From positions 124,001 through 188,000 of the forward strand of contig NZ_FNGV01000001.1 in the NCBI RefSeq assembly GCF_900103215.1: a stretch of DNA of 64,000 nucleotides. The letters run 5' to 3'. Of the stretch, positions 26,236 to 34,567 are shown in pieces. The notes under the pieces were generated by a model that was not told the DNA's origin, did no database searches, and worked only from the letters and a program-made list of their open reading frames with translations. Source of the stretch: Kriegella aquimaris. Lineage in GTDB: Bacteria > Bacteroidota > Bacteroidia > Flavobacteriales > Flavobacteriaceae. The position numbers were made by a program, and so were the translations under genes. Position 1 is the stretch's first letter. Every line of letters begins with the position of its first letter.

Positions 26236-26653
26236 CAAATATGTTTATATTGTAAAACGGCGTATACTACCGTATTTGATATAATATCAGATATAACTTC
26301 GCGTCAGCGAATCATATCGTCAGCCATTTTGTAAAAGCCGTTTTACTGGAATGCATCTTACTATTCTTAAGAATTTTATCCAAGCTAATTTGCGACCCGC
26401 ATTAGGCAGCCGCATCGTCTCGCCCCCAAATAAAATCAGCCACTGGCTAATCTTATTTGTCACGGGTTATGTAAAATAGCCGCTACCCAGCGCTCGATTG
26501 TTTTATAAAATCAAATTGCTTTCCCAGCCGCATCGTCTCGCATGAAAAACCAAAAGTCTAGTAGACTTTCGCTTTTTACATCGTATTTTAAACACAATTT
26601 GCCAGCGCCTGCCAAGGCCATTTATAAGATAGCCTTTTAGATTCTTTTTAAAT
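26236..26653. repeat. Structured ~400-bp repeat, copy 2
   Basis: Same orientation as copy 1 (22513-22910). The 220-base core at 26401-26620 is nearly identical to it; the first ~160 bases diverge but keep the stem-loop layout. Ends 38 bases before the stop of the EEP nuclease-like gene, so it sits 3' of that leftward operon just as copy 1 sits 3' of the ATPase operon. Confidence 0.93.
26252..26346. repeat. Nested stem-loop S2 in repeat copy 2
   Basis: Outer arms GTAAAACGGC (26252-26261) and GCCGTTTTAC (26337-26346) pair perfectly. Inside, GATATAACTTCGC (26290-26302) pairs with GCGAATCATATC (26307-26318) with a bulge. The tip pairs TTCGC/GCGAA replace AACAC/GTGTT of copy 1. Confidence 0.8.
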
Positions 26654-26690
26654 ATGCGATTTATTAGCTATAATGATTGCCTTCCCTTTA

Positions 26691-27935
26691 TTATTTGGGG
26701 GTTAGCATAATCGTTGTTGAAATGCCCAAATGGTCCGACATAAATCGTATATCATCTAAATCAGCTGCACCATCTGGGCGCACTGTAAATGGGCGACGGG
26801 GCCTTGTGAAATCTATCGTAAATGAGGTGTTTGCGGTAGCCCCTGTTACGAATAAATGATCTATGGCTGTAGGTCTGTCCGATGTGCGGGTATTGGGCAC
26901 TACCGTATCATCGCAATAGAATGGGAATTCCGAATCACGAATCGGAACATTGGAAGCTATGGGTGAGGTCGGTAAATTTGAGGTATATCCTGCGCTTCCG
27001 TTTCGTGTAGCCCATAAATCTTTAAATCCAAGTACTGAAAGCAGATCTCGCAATAAATGAAAAGCGGTTTTCGCGCTTCTTAAATTATTCGTGACCGTAC
27101 CATCTGACAGTACTTCATGGTTTACAGCGCGTTGTAGGTGCGTCGGAAGTGCACGCACTTCAGACCACCGAAGCACATCAGCTGTACGTAATGAACCTCC
27201 CCGTTGGTAACGGTCCAAATTAAAATCGCCACATAAAATATTGTTGTTCAATCCGGGGCGGCCTGGTCGTGAAGTATCACCTACCTGTTTATCCATCGTT
27301 TCCCAAATAAACTTCACTAATTCAAACACCTGTTTGTTCTTTGCATCACCTGACGCATTCATATGCGTACTGTAGATGTTCAGACTACTGGAGGTTCTAA
27401 AGGTTTCGTGGGCAAAGGGCGTCAATACGGTAAGCAAACATCCTTTTTTGGCGTTTTTATCGGCTCCGGATTCATTTTTATAGGCATAGAAATTTTTACG
27501 ATGGATTTCATGAGTCCGTGATATGGTCATTAACCCGGAAGAACCTAACATAGCCCGTAAATTTATCCATGCAGCGCCTCCTGATTCATGTTCAACATGG
27601 GCTGAAGCGGGCCATTGTTCAAGAAGATCAATTCGTTCTTCCCTAAGCCAGACTTCGGAGAGACAGCAAATATCAAAATTATCGGCTGTATACTTTCCTA
27701 TTTCAGCGTCACGGTATTCAACAGCTGGTTTTCTACCTGCTCCAGGAATGTCCATTAAATACGTATTGAATGTAAAAAATCGTTGGGTAATACCATTAGG
27801 GTGATTATGTCGTCGCCATACTTCTTTATATCCGTCACCTTCTTCCAATAGATGCATGCCCAGTAATTTCCGTAGACTTCTGGCCGGATCAACGGGATCC
27901 ATAAATTCTGCTATTGCTTTAAAACTATTTCTCAT
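26691..27935 (-). CDS. Endonuclease/exonuclease/phosphatase-fold protein
   Basis: 414 residues of the EEP superfamily (DNase I, sphingomyelinase, inositol phosphatase fold). Motifs in order: FFTFNTYLM (Asn), DICCLSEVW (metal-binding Glu), NIYSTHMNA (His), NILCGDFNLD (Asp/Asn), AIDHLFVTG, and the C-terminal catalytic SDH at 400-402. There is no signal peptide, so it would act in the cytosol unless exported another way. Substrate, nucleic acid or lipid, cannot be told. Ten bases separate it from the small gene upstream, so they form one operon lying between a structured repeat and a coding remnant. Confidence 0.88.
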   Translation of the reverse strand: MRNSFKAIAEFMDPVDPARSLRKLLGMHLLEEGDGYKEVWRRHNHPNGITQRFFTFNTYLMDIPGAGRKPAVEYRDAEIGKYTADNFDICCLSEVWLREERIDLLEQWPASAHVEHESGGAAWINLRAMLGSSGLMTISRTHEIHRKNFYAYKNESGADKNAKKGCLLTVLTPFAHETFRTSSSLNIYSTHMNASGDAKNKQVFELVKFIWETMDKQVGDTSRPGRPGLNNNILCGDFNLDRYQRGGSLRTADVLRWSEVRALPTHLQRAVNHEVLSDGTVTNNLRSAKTAFHLLRDLLSVLGFKDLWATRNGSAGYTSNLPTSPIASNVPIRDSEFPFYCDDTVVPNTRTSDRPTAIDHLFVTGATANTSFTIDFTRPRRPFTVRPDGAADLDDIRFMSDHLGISTTIMLTPK

Positions 27936-27945
27936 GACGTTTGTT

Positions 27946-28287
27946 TTAAGATCTTGATAAGGTTTCGACTCTTTCTTGTAAACTATCGATTTGCTGTTTC
28001 AATTCCCCAATGGTGGCGATTAACGAGGAATGCCCGAAATAGCGCCGTATTGTTGGCATCTCAATAGCATCTACCTTAATTGTGCCTTTAATTGTAACAC
28101 CACCTGGATAGTCCCCATTATAATTTATGGTCAATCCGTCTTGGTGGTCATGAACAAGAGCGCGTCGGTGACCAGACCCTGTTCGTCTACCGGCATTGTC
28201 CAGTTTGATATCGTGCGTTTGTAAAAACAGTTCTTTACCTTCAACTTGGACTACACCTCTCTCAAATAACTTAATATCACTTTCCAT
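27946..28287 (-). CDS. Small protein with C-terminal coiled coil, partner of EEP gene
   Basis: 113 residues from the ATG at 28287; an in-frame ATG at 28326 would add 13 basic residues. A beta-rich part (RRALVHDHQDGLTINYNGD, GGVTIKGTIKVDAIEM) resembles small repeat-fold proteins annotated only as hypothetical, often next to secreted or carbohydrate-active genes. The last ~25 residues are a coiled coil (IGELKQQIDSLQERVETL), which suggests oligomerisation. Function unknown. Confidence 0.7.
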   Translation of the reverse strand: MESDIKLFERGVVQVEGKELFLQTHDIKLDNAGRRTGSGHRRALVHDHQDGLTINYNGDYPGGVTIKGTIKVDAIEMPTIRRYFGHSSLIATIGELKQQIDSLQERVETLSRS

Positions 28288-28641
28288 AATTTTTGATTTT
28301 AATGAAACATTCATTTTTAGTTTCACTTTTTAATGAAAGAAAAAGTAGAAGGTTAACATTTCAGTTATAGGTTTTTATTATAGTGCCCAGGGGATGTCAA
28401 CCGCCGATAAAATGTAATTTGTAGTAAAATAACATTTCATAGTAGCCATTTCGCTTTTATCGTAGCTTGGGCAAGGCTTATTTCATTACCTTTTCAAAGC
28501 AGGTTATAGAAGACGACCTAATTTTTGGGCTTTCTGATCTTGAAAAATTTGTGCGAGATGGAGTGTTGAAAAAAGAAAGTGAAGTGACAAATACTTTTGC
28601 CTTGAATCGTCTTTTTATATAAAACCTTATGGCATTAAAAT
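28288..28641. other. Intergenic with coding remnant F2
   Basis: Contains remnant F2 (28446-28622, plus strand) and the promoter region of the EEP operon. No intact gene. Confidence 0.6.
28446..28622 (+). pseudogene. Coding remnant F2, C-terminal part of an unknown gene
   Basis: A 58-codon plus-strand frame ending in TAA at 28620, preceded by two in-frame TAG codons and with no start. It reads PFRFYRSLGKAYFITF, then FSKQVIEDDLIFGLSDLEKF, then a charged tail ending FALNRLFI. Its first part matches remnant F1. It looks like the 3' end of a gene disrupted when the leftward operon was inserted. Confidence 0.45.
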
Positions 28642-29595
28642 TCAAAGCGAATCAAAAAATCCCCAATATTCATCAACGAGATGATGAAGATTTGGGTTTC
28701 TGTTTGAATTTAGCGCACTTGGATACACATGTTCTGTATCTGACCAAAAAACCAGTTTATAAAAATGTGTTTGTGTTGGGTCAATGGGTTGATTCCATAC
28801 CATAATTATACGGTCCGCATTTTCACTAAGTACCGTGTAATTGTCTTGAATTTGCAAGGCATCCAATTCTGTATCATGTATATCTTGCATAAAGGCGGTA
28901 ATCTCGGCAGCATTCAGATTTAGGGGAAGATTATTGTTATTATCCACTACAAAAGATTCTGAATCACCCGCAGAAAAATACACGGGCCTATACGCTATCG
29001 GGGTTACGCCGGGGTACTCTAAGATACCTGAACTTGGGGCAAAGGCTTGAAAAATATCGGCTGCTTCCATGGCCAAGCGCCACACAAAACCGCCTCCGTT
29101 CGAAAAACCGCTGGCATAAAACTTGTTTTGATCTGTGGAGTAGCCCAGCTTAACAAATGCCACCATTGACCTTACAAAAGCAACATCATCTGCTACGGTT
29201 TGTGTTGCCGGGTTAAGGTCTGACGGATTAGCAGGGTCGCTTAGCTCTCCGTCATCCCATTTGGTCATTGAAATTTGGTTTGGGCCAAAGGTATAGGACA
29301 ACCCCTGGGGATACACCGTTATAATTTGCTCGGTTTCCCCTTTTTCTTTCCAACCCCAAAGATTCCAAGCTCTTTCATTAGATTGACTTAAGCCATGAAA
29401 TGCAACGACCACAGGATAGTCAATTGCGCAATCATAATCTGAGGGCAAATCAACGATAAACTCTCGATCTACACCATTTATGGGCAAGGTATGATAGAAT
29501 TTATCTACACCGCCCACAATCTTCTGGCAACCGCATGAAACAAGTACAACTAGTACAAGAATTACAACAAAACTTCTTATAATTATTCTTTTCAT
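28642..29595 (-). CDS. Alpha/beta-hydrolase lipoprotein, PHB-depolymerase/feruloyl-esterase-like
   Basis: 317 residues from the ATG at 29595; the frame extends 24 codons further but the signal peptide starts here. A lipobox (VVLVSCGC) anchors it. The domain shows VVAFHGLSQ (oxyanion region), the nucleophile elbow GFSNGG, and a late His-containing DTEHVYPS. This matches the LpqC/esterase-D-like family that cleaves polyhydroxyalkanoates or feruloyl/acetyl esters on sugars. Exact substrate unknown. Lies alone, reading left. Confidence 0.88.
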   Translation of the reverse strand: MKRIIIRSFVVILVLVVLVSCGCQKIVGGVDKFYHTLPINGVDREFIVDLPSDYDCAIDYPVVVAFHGLSQSNERAWNLWGWKEKGETEQIITVYPQGLSYTFGPNQISMTKWDDGELSDPANPSDLNPATQTVADDVAFVRSMVAFVKLGYSTDQNKFYASGFSNGGGFVWRLAMEAADIFQAFAPSSGILEYPGVTPIAYRPVYFSAGDSESFVVDNNNNLPLNLNAAEITAFMQDIHDTELDALQIQDNYTVLSENADRIIMVWNQPIDPTQTHFYKLVFWSDTEHVYPSALNSNRNPNLHHLVDEYWGFFDSL

Positions 29596-29973
29596 TTTTA
29601 CTGGCTTAGGTAGATTATGTATGGGCTGTTTCCCATTCTGGAAGTAATTTAGAAACAAATAAACCAAAATATCGATCTGCCGATTACAAAAGTGTGTAAT
29701 CTGCCAGCTTTAGTGTATACCTTAAGGAATTTCCACCATTTGTTGCATGCTTCAATTTTATTCACATATAAACATCTCCCGCGTTGGTGTCATTGCCTTT
29801 TAAGAAGAAAGTTTATAGCCGCAGGAAATGTGATTGCCCCGTGGGTGATTGTTTTTCTGGTGCGTTGGAGATGAGGAAATAGAAAGGGTAATACCAAATA
29901 CTTTGCCTTACTTAGGCAGAGCTATATGTACAAGAAATAATAGTACATTCTGAAGTTGACGGAGTGCTATATA
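29596..29973. other. Intergenic, nothing recognised
   Basis: 378 bases between two leftward genes. A 60-codon plus-strand frame exists but has no family resemblance and a composition like non-coding DNA. No repeats or hairpins of note. Confidence 0.5.
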
Positions 29974-30753
29974 TTACAATACCGTGCCATTGTTCAGCCA
30001 ACGTTGCAAAAGGGTCTCGTTATGGGAAATAGCGACCAAATGAAATTTAGTAAATCGCTTAAAAACGCGTGATTCCTTGAGTGTTTCCATACAAACCGAT
30101 ACTGGGGAAAGATAGTTGGAATGGATTAGAAAGAGTTCACCTTCACGTTTTAAGAGATAGCCCACATGGCCTTCGTCAAAACCGATAAAGTAGAGTCCTT
30201 CTTTGGTTAAGCGATCAATTTCTGCAAAGGCTTTTTCGGAAGTATTCTGTACCACCTTATTAATTGCCGAGCCACAACTGATCATTTTAGCTTCATCGAT
30301 AGGTGATTTTTGAGCCAATTTATACCGATTGAGTTTTATACCCATATCGCGCAAGGTGGTCGATATAAAATAACCACATGCGATTTTACCTTGGTTAGGC
30401 ACCGCTGTATGGCCCCCGAAACTCCAAGGCGTGCCATACCAGTGCGGTATGATATTGTCGACTAATTGATTGGTAAACGCTTTTTTAATGTTGTCAAAAG
30501 AGATGGTACCCGATCGAAGGCCTTCTTTTAAGCGCAAACGAAGTTTATCGGCAGCTACTTTAGAGCTGGCATACGAAGCCACAATACTATCGGGATCGGT
30601 TTTAAATCGAATGGTTGCCCCTTCCTTAAAACTCATGGTATTCGCTATGGGCAAGGGCTTTTCTGCAACAAAGCTCTGGGCTGCCACCTTGTTTATTTTA
30701 GGTGGTATTTCGTTGGTAAAGCCTAAAGCTAGTAGTAGCGAAAAAAAAAGCAT
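29974..30753 (-). CDS. Secreted papain-fold-like (NlpC/P60-like) protein
   Basis: 259 residues with a short signal peptide (LFFSLLLALGFTNE). The core resembles NlpC/P60 cysteine hydrolases: WYGTPWSFGG, then Cys126 in KIACGYFIS, His196 in DEGHVGYL, and a polar residue in IHSNY at 211. Order and spacing are right for a Cys-His-polar triad. Such enzymes cut peptidoglycan peptides or other amides. The match is by motif only. Confidence 0.65.
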   Translation of the reverse strand: MLFFSLLLALGFTNEIPPKINKVAAQSFVAEKPLPIANTMSFKEGATIRFKTDPDSIVASYASSKVAADKLRLRLKEGLRSGTISFDNIKKAFTNQLVDNIIPHWYGTPWSFGGHTAVPNQGKIACGYFISTTLRDMGIKLNRYKLAQKSPIDEAKMISCGSAINKVVQNTSEKAFAEIDRLTKEGLYFIGFDEGHVGYLLKREGELFLIHSNYLSPVSVCMETLKESRVFKRFTKFHLVAISHNETLLQRWLNNGTVL

Positions 30754-30858
30754 GGTTTTTCTGTGGATTTAAGAGTAAGCCTCCTATCGTGTAACGTATT
30801 AGTTAAGAGTAAATTACATTTAAAATGTTAATTTTTTATCTTACTCTAAATCCATCCG

Positions 30859-31773
30859 CTAAATACTAAGGTTCACCGCCCACCACACTTCGTAATCACT
30901 AGGTCTTAAAGGCCTGTAACTTTGAAACCCTTGATCGGCTATTTTAAGCCCAACAATTTCATTATTTTCATCGCGCAGATAGCTTATAAAAATGAACGAA
31001 TGTCCGTAAGGATCTAGTTTTTTCACATCTACGCCTTGCACTACCTTTTCATAATCTTCCTTATACCGCCAAACCTGCATGAGTGCCCCCGGTTTTAATT
31101 GGCCACTCCAAATGCCTGACGTATCTACCAAAGTACCCATACCCGCATACGTAATCGCACCTGCATTGCCCTTGCCCCTATATTCTTCGGGTAGGCTTCG
31201 CCATTCCATTTTTACGTCTGAAGCGGAAGCGTAGAGCGAATTAAACACCTGTTTAGGGGTGTAGAATTTTGAGGCCATACTAACCGGTAGATCTTGATAG
31301 GGCAAATGTCCGTAAACCTCTTTATACGCCTGTTCAAAACGACCTTTACTCACGGTAAGGCAATGACCCCCAGGCTCCTTTATTTCACTGTTCAGATAAT
31401 TCTCTACTATCTTTTCCGCAACCGGGCTTGCACTATCTAAATTAGCCTGTGATTCAATCTCGTTTTCTTCGGCAGTTGTACCGCTTTGTGCCAATGAATC
31501 TTCAGCTTCGGTTGGGATTGGTATTAATTCGGCGGTGTTTTGGGTAATGGAGTCATGATTATGAACGCTATAACCATGTGCGGTAGTTGTTGTGTTGCCA
31601 TTACTGCCATTATCTTGAACAGTATTTTGATTGGGACCATAGAGGACAATTTCCTGTTTACTTTTTTTGGTCGAGCTACACCCCAATAGTATAATACCTA
31701 TTAGACTTATAAATGTGACGTACGTAATTAACTTCTTTGACAACTTTTTTAGGGGGATTCTCCTCATTTTCAA
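30859..31773 (-). CDS. Lipoprotein with papain-fold-like C-terminal domain
   Basis: 304 residues. Lipobox Cys32 (IILLGCS) is followed by a long Asn/Thr/Glu-rich spacer to about residue 120. The C-terminal domain has Cys138 in EPGGHCLTVS, a proline-rich loop, GALMQVW, His258 in PYGHSFIFISY and Asp280 in LKIADQG, an order expected of NlpC/P60- or amidase-type papain folds. It neighbours another such protein 105 bases away, in the same direction. Enzyme activity is inferred. Confidence 0.6.
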   Translation of the reverse strand: MKMRRIPLKKLSKKLITYVTFISLIGIILLGCSSTKKSKQEIVLYGPNQNTVQDNGSNGNTTTTAHGYSVHNHDSITQNTAELIPIPTEAEDSLAQSGTTAEENEIESQANLDSASPVAEKIVENYLNSEIKEPGGHCLTVSKGRFEQAYKEVYGHLPYQDLPVSMASKFYTPKQVFNSLYASASDVKMEWRSLPEEYRGKGNAGAITYAGMGTLVDTSGIWSGQLKPGALMQVWRYKEDYEKVVQGVDVKKLDPYGHSFIFISYLRDENNEIVGLKIADQGFQSYRPLRPSDYEVWWAVNLSI

Positions 31774-31949
31774 ACTTGTATGCGCCTTTCTTAAAATCGG
31801 CTTAGCCTACTAATTACCATTGTTCGGCATAATTCAGCGTACACGAACATAGCTGCAAAGGTAACACAATTACCGATTTATTTTTTCGTCGGATGGTTCC
31901 GAAAAATTTGGAATAGCAGCAAAACAAGATGTTAAAATACGGTAGGGGG

Positions 31950-32402
31950 TCACAGCACCTTGTTAGCTGTTTGGGCCTGAGCATCCATACGACGACCTAT
32001 ATATGCTCCAATAAACAGTCCAATACATATGCCAAAGGAAATCCCTAAAGACTTTTCAAAACGCTCACCTATTAGAACTCCCATAACAACTCCAAATAGC
32101 ACTCCTAAACTTACACTCAGGTTAGTATAGTATCCTTTGGGAGTCAAGGAAAAGGTATCCTTTAAATATTTCTCAAATTTACTTAGTGCCTTCTTAAAGT
32201 ACTTTTTTCTATTTTCGGGACTAGCCTTTAAACTCAAGTTTTCAAGTGCGGTTTCGATGGATTGAATTTCTTCTTTAGAGAACTCCCTATTCTTCAATTC
32301 ATTTAAAATATGAAGGAATTTTTCATAAACCTTCAGTTCCTCTTTTTTAGTTGTTTCAGTTTTTAAACTTTCAAAAAAGTTATATGCTTCTTGTAATGTC
32401 AT
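31950..32402 (-). CDS. Small protein with C-terminal glycine-rich membrane hairpin
   Basis: 150 residues. The N-terminal ~90 are helical and Lys/Glu-rich. The C-terminus has two Gly-rich hydrophobic segments (LGVLFGVVMGVLIG, LGISFGICIGLFIGAYIG) separated by RFEKS, resembling a glycine-zipper hairpin. No known family. It lies downstream of the ECF sigma unit and may be part of its regulon; that is inference. Confidence 0.65.
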   Translation of the reverse strand: MTLQEAYNFFESLKTETTKKEELKVYEKFLHILNELKNREFSKEEIQSIETALENLSLKASPENRKKYFKKALSKFEKYLKDTFSLTPKGYYTNLSVSLGVLFGVVMGVLIGERFEKSLGISFGICIGLFIGAYIGRRMDAQAQTANKVL

Positions 32403-32513
32403 AATAATTGGTGTTTTCTTGGTTAGTGGCTGAAAACAAAATTTATTACATGTAAATCATATTTTTTTATAATATCACAAAAAGTTTAATAAGGTCAGCC
32501 CATTATGAGGTGT

Positions 32514-33170
32514 TTAGCTCCTTAAACTTTCTATGTCTGTCATCAATTCTTCTAGTTTTTTGAATACTCTTCCATAAACAATATTTAAATCCCATTTATA
32601 AATTTGACCTCCAAAAAACGCCAGTAAGACTAAAATTAATATTACACTAATGATTCCTATTAGCGGAATTCCATATACCAAATAGACATCAGGAAAACCT
32701 ATACGAATTTCATTTACTAATCTTTCACCCAACGGAATGCCTTCAGCATCTTTAAACCAAAATCCTAAAATCATTGATATAAATATAATTGGGTACAAAA
32801 ATTTTGACATTCTCTTATTGATAGCTATCTGTTTGTTTTTCCATTGGTTGAAAGCCTTTAAGTACTGATAACTACTTACACCTAAATCTATTTTCTCTAA
32901 ATCATTCAATAACTTCTTATTGATAAAAACAAGAACTGAAAGGGTAACAAAAAATATAACACCTGTTATTGGTATTCCTATAAAGAAAGAGACAATTAAA
33001 AAGATAAATGAGAATGCGACAATTGCAATCAAATTTATTTTAAACATTCTTTTAAATTTATCAATGACATGAATTGATTTTTGGCTGTATAGTTTATTTA
33101 TTTTAGGTGCTATCAATGCATCTGTTTTGAGAAAACCTTCTTTCCAGATATCTTCAATTGATTTTTCCAT
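32514..33170 (-). CDS. Four-helix membrane protein coupled to ECF sigma factor
   Basis: 218 residues with four hydrophobic segments (INLIAIVAFSFIFLIVSF, TGVIFFVTLSVLVFI, LYPIIFISMILGFW, YGIPLIGIISVILILVLLA). Its start overlaps the sigma gene's stop by 17 bases. The position is that of an anti-sigma or stress-sensing partner, but the cytoplasmic N-terminal part (~45 residues) has no visible anti-sigma motif. Many flavobacterial ECF genes have such a partner. Confidence 0.72.
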   Translation of the reverse strand: MEKSIEDIWKEGFLKTDALIAPKINKLYSQKSIHVIDKFKRMFKINLIAIVAFSFIFLIVSFFIGIPITGVIFFVTLSVLVFINKKLLNDLEKIDLGVSSYQYLKAFNQWKNKQIAINKRMSKFLYPIIFISMILGFWFKDAEGIPLGERLVNEIRIGFPDVYLVYGIPLIGIISVILILVLLAFFGGQIYKWDLNIVYGRVFKKLEELMTDIESLRS

Positions 33171-33645
33171 CTACTATTTTTTTTAATCTTGTTTTAATCC
33201 TTTTAACGCGTACCCCGATATTGTTAGGATTGGTTCCTATAATCTCAGCGATTTCTTTTTGTGATTTTTCTTCCAAATAGAGCATAATAACCGCCCTATC
33301 GATTTCCGATAGTTGTCTGATGGCATCGTATAGCACATTTAAAGATTCGTCAGAAAACGCATGAGAATCTTCTGTTTGTTCAGCGACCAAGGTATCGGAT
33401 ACAAAATGGTTCTTATTTTTTTTATCCTTTTTAAGCAATGTCAAACAAACGTTTAATGCTATTCTGTAAACCCAAGTACTCCATTGCGATTCCTCACGAA
33501 AGCGCTCTTTACTACGCCATATTTGCAAACACACCTCTTGATAATAATCTTCAAAGTCCTCTTGAGAATCGGTATAGGCCCTACATAACTTGATAATTAT
33601 GCCGGCATACGGTAAAATGGATATGTTATAAAAATCGCTACTCAA
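33154..33645 (-). CDS. ECF-type RNA polymerase sigma factor
   Basis: 163 residues with region 2 (DFEDYYQEVCLQIWRSKERF, WSTWVYRIALNVCL) and region 4 (IRQLSEIDRAVIMLYLEEKS, QKEIAEIIGTNPNNIGVRVKR). The DFEDYYQEV and SEIDRAVI patterns fit the Bacteroidota ECF group. It is the first gene of a unit with the membrane protein that overlaps it. Confidence 0.93.
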   Translation of the reverse strand: MSSDFYNISILPYAGIIIKLCRAYTDSQEDFEDYYQEVCLQIWRSKERFREESQWSTWVYRIALNVCLTLLKKDKKNKNHFVSDTLVAEQTEDSHAFSDESLNVLYDAIRQLSEIDRAVIMLYLEEKSQKEIAEIIGTNPNNIGVRVKRIKTRLKKIVDGKIN

Positions 33646-33795
33646 TACTCAATTTTATTGATTAGTGGCTGCTTTTTCAAATTATTACAGTCTATGTGAA
33701 GATATTCTAAATTATAATATTTGAAGATGCAAAGTAAGTTGACCTTACAACATTTTTTAAAGTATGGATTTAACCCTTGATCGGAGTCAAAGTAT

Positions 33796-34086
33796 TTATT
33801 CGGAGTATATTTTTTCGGTTGCTTTTTTTAAATCCGCTTGAGGTAAGAACTGATCGGAAATTGTGAGAACGGCATGAAGGTTATCGCGAAGTCTTTCTGA
33901 TTTGATTTCTCCTGGTAACATCGCGGTTTGAAGCAGATGTAGAGCCATATCGGCAAGAAGCAATCTTTGTTTTTCCAACCAATCATCATCTCCTTGTTTT
34001 GCTTGATGATTCAAGTAACCCCTTTCAACTTGAGCGTGCAGTGCCCAACTTGTTTTTATGAGGTCTTTTTTTTCGTTGTCTGTCAT
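33796..34086 (-). CDS. Small helical protein, unknown
   Basis: 96 residues, all-helical pattern (WALHAQVERGYLNHQAK, LLLADMALHLLQTAML, LRDNLHAVLTI). No signal peptide, no recognised family. It is last in a tightly spaced leftward operon and lies 13 bases after the GNAT gene. Confidence 0.7.
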   Translation of the reverse strand: MTDNEKKDLIKTSWALHAQVERGYLNHQAKQGDDDWLEKQRLLLADMALHLLQTAMLPGEIKSERLRDNLHAVLTISDQFLPQADLKKATEKIYSE

Positions 34087-34099
34087 TACGGATTCAATT

Positions 34100-34558
34100 T
34101 TAATTGAAATGTATTTTCATGCCTTCATGTGATGCTATAAAACCAAGCTTTTTATAAAAGCGAAGTGCCTCCGGCCTTTTTTTATCCGTGGTCAATTGAA
34201 GCACGTGCGCTTTACGTTCTTTGGCACGTGTGATTGCCCATTCCAATAGGGTTTCACCAATGCCCATACCTCTGTATGCTTTGTGTATTCTTACCGCTTC
34301 AATTTGCGCTCTTATGCCTCCGCAATACGTGAGGTATTGTATAAAAGATAGCTGTAATGTTCCAATAACCGCTGCCTTTTCATTTTCAACAACAATGAGT
34401 TCCTGATTTTTATCCGCATTTATGTTTTCAAACGCCATACGATATTCCTTTGGTAATGGCGTTTGAAAATTCTCCCTTGTTTTTCCAAGCGTATCATCAG
34501 CTATCATTTGCACGATAGCTGAGATATCACTTGTTGTCGCTCTTCTGATGTTTATCAT
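34100..34558 (-). CDS. GNAT-family N-acetyltransferase
   Basis: 152 residues. The acetyl-CoA loop is VRIHKAYRGMGIGETLLEWA (R-x-x-G-x-G/A pattern), preceded by the strand EAV and followed by LQLTTDKKRPEALRFYKKLGF. Substrate unknown; the operon context with detoxification-type genes does not settle it. Confidence 0.92.
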   Translation of the reverse strand: MINIRRATTSDISAIVQMIADDTLGKTRENFQTPLPKEYRMAFENINADKNQELIVVENEKAAVIGTLQLSFIQYLTYCGGIRAQIEAVRIHKAYRGMGIGETLLEWAITRAKERKAHVLQLTTDKKRPEALRFYKKLGFIASHEGMKIHFN

Positions 34559-34567
34559 TTTCCTGTA

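Larger units (their letters stand above)
26097..26690. other. Non-coding stretch with structured repeat copy 2
   Basis: Holds remnant F1, a diverged palindrome near 26172-26188, and repeat copy 2 (26236-26653). No gene seen. It separates the two leftward accessory operons. Confidence 0.7.

Noticed and set aside
26149-26334. Plus-strand 61-codon frame left of and inside repeat copy 2
   Set aside because: Low-complexity translation overlapping the stem-loop; no counterpart in copy 1.
29692-29874. Plus-strand 60-codon frame
   Set aside because: No family resemblance and no promoter or terminator; looks like chance.
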